NCBI RefSeq assembly: GCF_003058265.1
Contig: NZ_QBUK01000003.1
Span: 1 to 64,000 of the forward strand
Length of the DNA stretch: 64,000 bases
Direction: 5' to 3'
Origin: Flagellimonas amoyensis
GTDB lineage: Bacteria; Bacteroidota; Bacteroidia; Flavobacteriales; Flavobacteriaceae
In this document: piece by piece, positions 59,682-64,000 of the stretch
Layout: the number at the start of each line of letters is the position of its first letter
How positions within the stretch are numbered: the first letter of the stretch is position 1
Translations under genes and position numbers: made by a program
Notes under the pieces: model-generated
What the model was told of the DNA's origin: nothing
Seen by the model: the letters and a program-made list of their open reading frames with translations, nothing else
Database searches by the model: none

Positions 59682-62018
59682 TTAAAAGGAATAGGCTACG
59701 GTGATTCTTCCGTTGATCCCTGGTTCCGACTGCCAGTATAGGTAAGATCCATAATTGGCCCCGGAGTACAGATATTCGTCCAAAATGTTGTTGATGTTGA
59801 ATTGTACCCTGAAGTTGCTGTTCCTCCATGATAGTGCACCATCCAACCTGAAATAATCAGGAAGATCGGATTGGTTGTCGGCTGCCCAGGCCCAAGTGGA
59901 ACGGTCTACTTGATATTGATACCCCAATGAGGCCCCAAATCCTTTCAAAGCAGAGGTTTGTGCAAAATTATAGTTCAACCATCCGTTGGTCACATGCTTG
60001 GCGTGTCCGGCCACCCGTGTACCCACCCTGTCAGGATTGGTGTCCTTTGTCACCTCAACTTTGGTGTTAGCATAGTTCAAGACCACATTGAATTCAGGAG
60101 TTACCTGTCCTTGAAGGTCAAATTCGATACCTTTTGATTGGACCTCGCCCAAATAGATGGAATAGTTCGGATTCTCGGGATCTCCGGTCAAAATGTTCTC
60201 TTTGGTAATCTGGAAAGCGCCCAAAGAAGTCCTCAACCTACCGTTGAAAAATGTCTTTTTGATACCTCCCTCAATGTCATTGGCATCCACAGGATCGTTC
60301 AATGGCTCCAAATCGGCACTGATACCGGCCTGTGGCAAGAACGATTGGTCGTAAAGACCATAAATGGCAAAGTCGGGCAAGATATCCACACTAAGTCCTA
60401 CACGGGGTGTGACCACATTGTCGTGCTCGGTTTTGCCTTGGGTGTAAAGATTGGTGTATCGTCCGGCCAATGTCAGGCGGATCTTGTCTTCCAAGAAACC
60501 GATCTCATCTTGAAGGTAGTAGCCTCGGACGGTATTGGCACTATATGGGCGTCCACCATTGCGATATTGCACGTTCACCGAGCGGTCAAATTCTGGGAAT
60601 ACTACTCCATATTGAGGATTGTAGATGTTGAAAGGGGTAGTGGTATCCACAGGAAGGGTAACCGAGAAATCTGCCCAATATGCCTTTTCACTGAAATCCA
60701 AACCACCTAGGATCTTGTGTGATATAGTTCCTGTCTGGAAGGCCCCATTGATATACAATTGGGCATATTTGCCCACTGATAGGGCATCCCATTGGGAAAT
60801 AGATCTGACCACATCTCCCGTGTCGCTATCCAGTCCTGCAATCCATGCAGAGTTTCCAACTTGATCATATCGCAGATAGGCCAATTGTCCCTCTACGCTC
60901 CAGTTGTCCGAAAACTCATGTTTGGCGTTCAAGAAAAAGGTAACCTCTTGGATATCGGTCTTGGGATAATTGGTGTCCACAAAATTGAAATCGCGTGGCA
61001 AGCTGCCATAACCATCTGTTACCGGGGCAAAAATGTATGCTGCTCCAAGGAAGGACTCTGCATCCTGAAGGTTCATCTCGGCAGTGATGGAGGTCTTGTC
61101 ACTGATTTTATAGGTTAGGGCAGGGGCAAATCCAAATCGGTCTGCCTGTTCATTGCCACGGTGGCTGTCGCTGGTTTGGTACATGGCATTGAAGCGATAT
61201 AGTAGCTTTCCGTCGCTGGATGCTTTTCCACCCACGTCCACGGTGCCGCGGTAAAAGTCAAAACTTCCTGCAGAAAAAGAGGCGTTCGCGATAAATTGTT
61301 CTGTTGGTTTTTTGGTGACCACATTATAGAAACCACCAGGTTCTCCAGCAGACATCATGAAACCGGCAGGACCTTTCACGAACTCTATGCGCTCCACAGT
61401 GTTCATGTCTTCTGCCAAAGGTCCCCAACTGTCCTGCACGTTCACACCGTTTCGGAATGCCGGTAGGCGGAAACCACGCATGTTGATTCGGGCAAATTGA
61501 CCCCAGTGTTCCAACATGGTGACCCCACTGACGTTACGTGTAAGTCCGTCCATGATGGTTGTGACCTGTTGGTCTTGGAGGAGCTCGCTGCTGATCACTT
61601 GAACGTTTTGCGGAAGTTTCACCAATTCTGTTTTCAGGCGAAGGGAAGTGGAGGGTTTGTTCTCCACATATTTATTTTGATGGCCTTCCACAATCACTTC
61701 GTTCAGTTGTTCCTGTCTTTCGGCCAGCACGATCAAGGGAGCATTTGTGGTGCTATTGGCCCTGACCGTAACTGAAGCGGTCTGGGTAGTGTACCCGATC
61801 ATGGAAAAGGTAAGGGTGTACGATCCGGGCGCCAGATCTTCGATAAGATAATTTCCCGAATTGTCGGAGGTTGTTCCAAGACTGGTGCTGGAAATGGCAA
61901 TGTTCACATTGGCCAATGGATTGTTTCTTTGGTCGGTCACTTTGCCAGAAATACCGCCGGTTTGTGCCAGCGAACTGTAAAATGTGACAAAGCTAAGGAT
62001 GAGTAGTATATTCTTCAT
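59682..62018 (-). CDS. TonB-dependent siderophore receptor
   Basis: An outer-membrane receptor of 778 residues. Signal peptide about 1-18 (ending SSLAQ), carboxypeptidase-like regulatory domain (about 20-105: GGISGKVTDQRNNPLANVNI), TonB box region, plug (about 120-250: NVQVISSELLQDQQVTTIMD) and a 22-strand barrel ending GRITVAYSF with C-terminal Phe. The FhuA/FecA-type phrase RGFRLPAFRNGV is typical of siderophore receptors. The start at ATG 62018 gives a clean signal peptide. Fur-box-like sites flank its promoter. Confidence 0.93.
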   Translation of the reverse strand: MKNILLILSFVTFYSSLAQTGGISGKVTDQRNNPLANVNIAISSTSLGTTSDNSGNYLIEDLAPGSYTLTFSMIGYTTQTASVTVRANSTTNAPLIVLAERQEQLNEVIVEGHQNKYVENKPSTSLRLKTELVKLPQNVQVISSELLQDQQVTTIMDGLTRNVSGVTMLEHWGQFARINMRGFRLPAFRNGVNVQDSWGPLAEDMNTVERIEFVKGPAGFMMSAGEPGGFYNVVTKKPTEQFIANASFSAGSFDFYRGTVDVGGKASSDGKLLYRFNAMYQTSDSHRGNEQADRFGFAPALTYKISDKTSITAEMNLQDAESFLGAAYIFAPVTDGYGSLPRDFNFVDTNYPKTDIQEVTFFLNAKHEFSDNWSVEGQLAYLRYDQVGNSAWIAGLDSDTGDVVRSISQWDALSVGKYAQLYINGAFQTGTISHKILGGLDFSEKAYWADFSVTLPVDTTTPFNIYNPQYGVVFPEFDRSVNVQYRNGGRPYSANTVRGYYLQDEIGFLEDKIRLTLAGRYTNLYTQGKTEHDNVVTPRVGLSVDILPDFAIYGLYDQSFLPQAGISADLEPLNDPVDANDIEGGIKKTFFNGRLRTSLGAFQITKENILTGDPENPNYSIYLGEVQSKGIEFDLQGQVTPEFNVVLNYANTKVEVTKDTNPDRVGTRVAGHAKHVTNGWLNYNFAQTSALKGFGASLGYQYQVDRSTWAWAADNQSDLPDYFRLDGALSWRNSNFRVQFNINNILDEYLYSGANYGSYLYWQSEPGINGRITVAYSF

Positions 62019-62024
62019 TTTATT

Positions 62025-62043
62025 ATTTATAATAGGTCTAAAT
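62025..62043. promoter_or_regulatory. Fur-box-like site 1
   Basis: ATTTATAATAGGTCTAAAT; read against the opposite strand of site 2 it matches at 17 of 19 positions. It lies between the -7 box and the start codon. Confidence 0.65.
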
Positions 62044-62056
62044 AAATTTTCGAATG

Positions 62057-62064
62057 CAAATGTA
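62057..62064 (-). promoter_or_regulatory. -7 promoter box TACATTTG of the iron operon
   Basis: On the minus strand it reads TACATTTG (fits TAnnTTTG), 39 bp upstream of the ATG at 62018 and flanked by the two Fur-box-like sites. Confidence 0.55.
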
Positions 62065-62092
62065 AATCCCAACACTTGTTTGGCCAAAGAAA

Positions 62093-62111
62093 ATTTAGAC
62101 TAATTATAAAT
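62093..62111. promoter_or_regulatory. Fur-box-like site 2
   Basis: ATTTAGACTAATTATAAAT, AT-rich imperfect palindrome of 19 bp with ATTTA/TAAAT ends, upstream of the -7 box. The same word in reverse is found at 62025-62043. Confidence 0.65.
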
Positions 62112-62172
62112 AAAGATTAAAAAATTTTTTATCTACCTGTAATTCAATGAATTAAATTTTGGAATTTGGGTA

Positions 62173-62991
62173 CTAAAGCGAGTTGATGGTGGTTCTGATT
62201 GCAGTGAGATCGGTCAGTAGTTTTTCCAATAAACTTAGATCCAGCATATTGGCGCCATCACTTTTGGCATTGGCTGGATCAAAGTGGGTTTCCATGAAGA
62301 GTCCGTCCACCCCAGCAGCGATTCCTGCCCTGGACATGGTGCCTATCAAGGCGGGTCTTCCGCCCGTTACACCAGAAGATTGGTTGGGCTGTTGCAAAGA
62401 ATGGGTCACATCCAGCACCACGGGGGCATATTTCTTCATGGTTGGAATACCCCGAAAATCCACGATCATGTCCTGATACCCAAACATGGTTCCACGATCG
62501 GTAATGATAGCTTGTTCGTTCCCGGTTTCGGTGACCTTGGTCACGGCATGTTTCATGCTTTCCGGGCTCATGAACTGTCCTTTTTTCAGGTTGACGACCT
62601 TGCCGGTTTCAGCTGCGGCGACCACCAAATCGGTTTGGCGTACCAAAAAAGCAGGAATTTGGAGTACATCCACATATTCGGCGGCCATGGCGGCATCCGA
62701 AATTTCATGGATGTCGGTAACGGTGGGTACCCCGAAAGTATCGGAAACTTTTTTGAGGATTTTCAACGCCTTTTCATCACCAATGCCAGTAAACGAATCA
62801 ATGCGGCTACGGTTGGCCTTTTTAAAACTTCCTTTGAACACATAGGGAATCTGCAACTTGTCGGTTATGGAGACCACGGTTTCTGCAATCCGCATGGCCA
62901 TGTCCTCCCCTTCAATGGCGCAAGGTCCTGCCAAGAGGAAAAAGTTGTTGCTGTCCGTATGTTTTATCTGGGGTATTTTGGTGATGTCCAT
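62173..62991 (-). CDS. kdsA: 3-deoxy-8-phosphooctulonate synthase KdsA
   Basis: KdsA condenses phosphoenolpyruvate and arabinose 5-phosphate to Kdo 8-phosphate for lipopolysaccharide. The 272-residue protein shows FFLLAGPCAIEGEDMAMRIA, YVFKGSFKKANRSRIDSF, GVPTVTDIHE, LQIPAFLVRQTDLVVAAAET, and DVTHSLQQPN. The Cys in GPCAIE is present in both metal and non-metal enzymes; the NKxNR-equivalent KKANRS segment and absence of the C-terminal Cys point to the usual Gram-negative type. Single gene, convergent with nothing; likely housekeeping. Confidence 0.95.
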   Translation of the reverse strand: MDITKIPQIKHTDSNNFFLLAGPCAIEGEDMAMRIAETVVSITDKLQIPYVFKGSFKKANRSRIDSFTGIGDEKALKILKKVSDTFGVPTVTDIHEISDAAMAAEYVDVLQIPAFLVRQTDLVVAAAETGKVVNLKKGQFMSPESMKHAVTKVTETGNEQAIITDRGTMFGYQDMIVDFRGIPTMKKYAPVVLDVTHSLQQPNQSSGVTGGRPALIGTMSRAGIAAGVDGLFMETHFDPANAKSDGANMLDLSLLEKLLTDLTAIRTTINSL

Positions 62992-63066
62992 ATCTTAAAG
63001 TTTGCACAAATATACTACATAAGCTTGGTAACCTTTTTAGATTTATTGGCATCAAAACCATCTATC

Positions 63067-63651
63067 ATGATCCAAAAACTACTCGTTTTTTCCGTATTGA
63101 TCTTAAGTTGTTTTGGGGTTTTTGCCCAGTTTCAAGAGCGCGGGAAAACCTTTGACCTGGTCAATCTGGAACGTCATCAGGTCAGGTTCGACCTATTGAG
63201 CCCGGGATTCAGTTATGAATTGGGACTCTTCCGAAACCAAAGTATCTCTACCGGATTGGGTCTGGCCACGGCCACGTATGAGGAGGGTTACGCTTTTGGA
63301 TTGACATCGAATAACAGGTATCGCTATTACCACAATTTCCAGAGACGGATAGGCATGGATAAGAATGTTTCCGGAAATTCGGGCAATTATATTGCCGCGG
63401 CGCAGGCCATTTTCTTTTCGCAACTGCGGGTGTCCACCAACATTGAGGGGCCAAAGGATTTCAACCTTGGTTTTTATGGGATGGTCTATGGCATCCAACG
63501 GACGTATAAGAATGGGTTCAATTTTAATGCGGAACTGGGAGCAGGACTTTACAAAGGCGATGGCGTTCCCGACGGCTATGGCCCATTGATCCATTTTACC
63601 TTCGGATGGGTCGCCACCAAACGAAAATCAAGGGAACCTGAATTTGATTAG
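63067..63651 (+). CDS. Small exported protein, probable outer-membrane beta-barrel
   Basis: A 194-residue protein with a signal peptide (about 1-20, ending GVFAQFQ). The mature part is rich in aromatic, alternating segments: FDLLSPGFSYELGLFRNQSI, NNRYRYYHNFQRR, GFYGMVYGIQRTYKNGFNFN and FTFGWVATKR, suggesting an eight-stranded barrel. The start at ATG 63067 is supported by the signal peptide; longer frames read through antisense kdsA. Its neighbour at 63735 is a paralogue. Function unknown. Confidence 0.8.
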   Translation: MIQKLLVFSVLILSCFGVFAQFQERGKTFDLVNLERHQVRFDLLSPGFSYELGLFRNQSISTGLGLATATYEEGYAFGLTSNNRYRYYHNFQRRIGMDKNVSGNSGNYIAAAQAIFFSQLRVSTNIEGPKDFNLGFYGMVYGIQRTYKNGFNFNAELGAGLYKGDGVPDGYGPLIHFTFGWVATKRKSREPEFD

Positions 63652-63734
63652 GAGTTGCTGCTGTCAAAGATATCTTCCGGTTCAGATACTATTTTGAAAA
63701 AGACGTTGTTATAAGATGACCAAATTGACCTACT

Positions 63735-64000
63735 ATGTGCCGTTCCTTTTTGTTGGTGATGTTGTTCTGCGGAATGATGGGCCATGCCCAATATGGCAAA
63801 AACTGTGAGATACGACAGATCAAACTCAACATCTTCAATCCTGGACTTGAATATGAAATGGGCGTGGGGGTGAACAGCACCTTGGACTTTAGGGTGGCAT
63901 GGCAAGTGGCCTTGGAACCTTCCCATACAGAACCTCTTGACCTTGAAAATCTGGATTTCTTCCCGGCTATTACGGCTCAGTACCGCTATTACCACAATTT
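63735..64000 (+). CDS. Small exported protein, paralogue of the previous gene, cut by the window end
   Basis: The first 88 codons are visible: signal peptide (about 1-19, ending GHAQ), then NPGLEYEMGVGVNSTLDF and QYRYYHNF, which correspond to SPGFSYELGLFRNQSI and RYRYYHNFQ of the gene before it. The two are tandem duplicates 83 bp apart. The frame stays open at position 64000. Confidence 0.8.
   Translation, partial: MCRSFLLVMLFCGMMGHAQYGKNCEIRQIKLNIFNPGLEYEMGVGVNSTLDFRVAWQVALEPSHTEPLDLENLDFFPAITAQYRYYHN

Noticed and set aside
62284..63066. Long plus-strand frame joined to the gene at 63067
   Set aside because: This part is antisense to kdsA and has no homology-like features; the signal peptide at 63067 marks the real start.
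1..64000. CRISPR array
   Set aside because: No series of regularly spaced direct repeats with unique spacers was seen; only short operator repeats and terminator hairpins.

Overview
The window looks like a chromosome segment of a marine or soil Flavobacteriaceae bacterium (Bacteroidota; a Muricauda/Flagellimonas-like genome would fit, but genus is inference). The evidence is the TAnnTTTG-type -7 promoter boxes, near absence of Shine-Dalgarno sites, a Bacteroidota Tra conjugation module, IntDOT-like tyrosine recombinases, a TonB-dependent receptor with carboxypeptidase-like N-terminus, LytTR/LytS signalling, and a tmRNA whose tag reads GESNYALAA.

Layout. (1) 1-5.5 kb, minus strand: part of a conjugation (type IV secretion) operon, traE-F-G-I-J-K and a short traM, cut at its far end where 24-bp tandem repeats like the ends of an IS21-family element begin. 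(2) 5.7-10 kb: a cell-wall amidase, a Crp/Fnr regulator with a TGTGA-N6-TCACA site in front of a RidA gene, and a PAS/sigma-54 enhancer-binding protein. (3) 10-18.7 kb: an operon that the enhancer-binding protein probably controls through a -24/-12 promoter at 10126-10141. It encodes isochorismatase-like, SnoaL/NTF2-like, pirin, amidohydrolase, MoaF-like and luciferase-like flavin enzymes, followed by an outer-membrane porin and an amino-acid permease. (4) 18.7-22 kb: two regulator/short-chain dehydrogenase pairs (HxlR-SDR and Crp-SDR), each with a visible operator. (5) 22-35.6 kb: a redox and stress region with YceI, a small Fe-S protein, a KefB-like antiporter without its soluble gate, a glutaredoxin, a cNMP-sensor/Grx/thioredoxin-reductase fusion without the CxxC, a UBP zinc finger, OsmC, hydrolases, ergothioneine enzymes EgtD/EgtB and a LytS/LytTR pair. 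(6) 35.7-45.8 kb: TetR/hydrolase, HxlR/enoyl-CoA hydratase, a HipB-HipS-HipT-like tripartite toxin-antitoxin, a dead integrase relic, and an AraC/aldo-keto reductase/MFS set. (7) 46-49.5 kb: two related integrases, each followed by a terminator hairpin and a tRNA-like 3' end; the second abuts the ssrA (tmRNA) gene, a classic integration target. (8) 49.5-64 kb: ordinary chromosome, with a saccharopine-dehydrogenase-like enzyme, a PHP phosphodiesterase, membrane proteins, a CreD locus with its own regulator and matched operators, an iron-uptake operon (TonB receptor to PepSY protein) flanked by Fur-box-like sites, kdsA, and two tandem small secreted paralogues, the last cut by the window end.

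Overall, everything left of ssrA reads as accessory DNA: transfer genes at one side, integrases at the other, and between them many self-contained regulator-plus-enzyme cassettes for electrophile, redox and xenobiotic stress. The best candidates for undescribed biology are the CRP-Grx-TrxR fusion/antiporter/UBP zinc-finger cluster, the sigma-54-controlled catabolic or detoxification operon, and the split Hip operon with three evenly spaced operators. All functional statements come from reading the sequence and from knowledge of the families; no searches were run.
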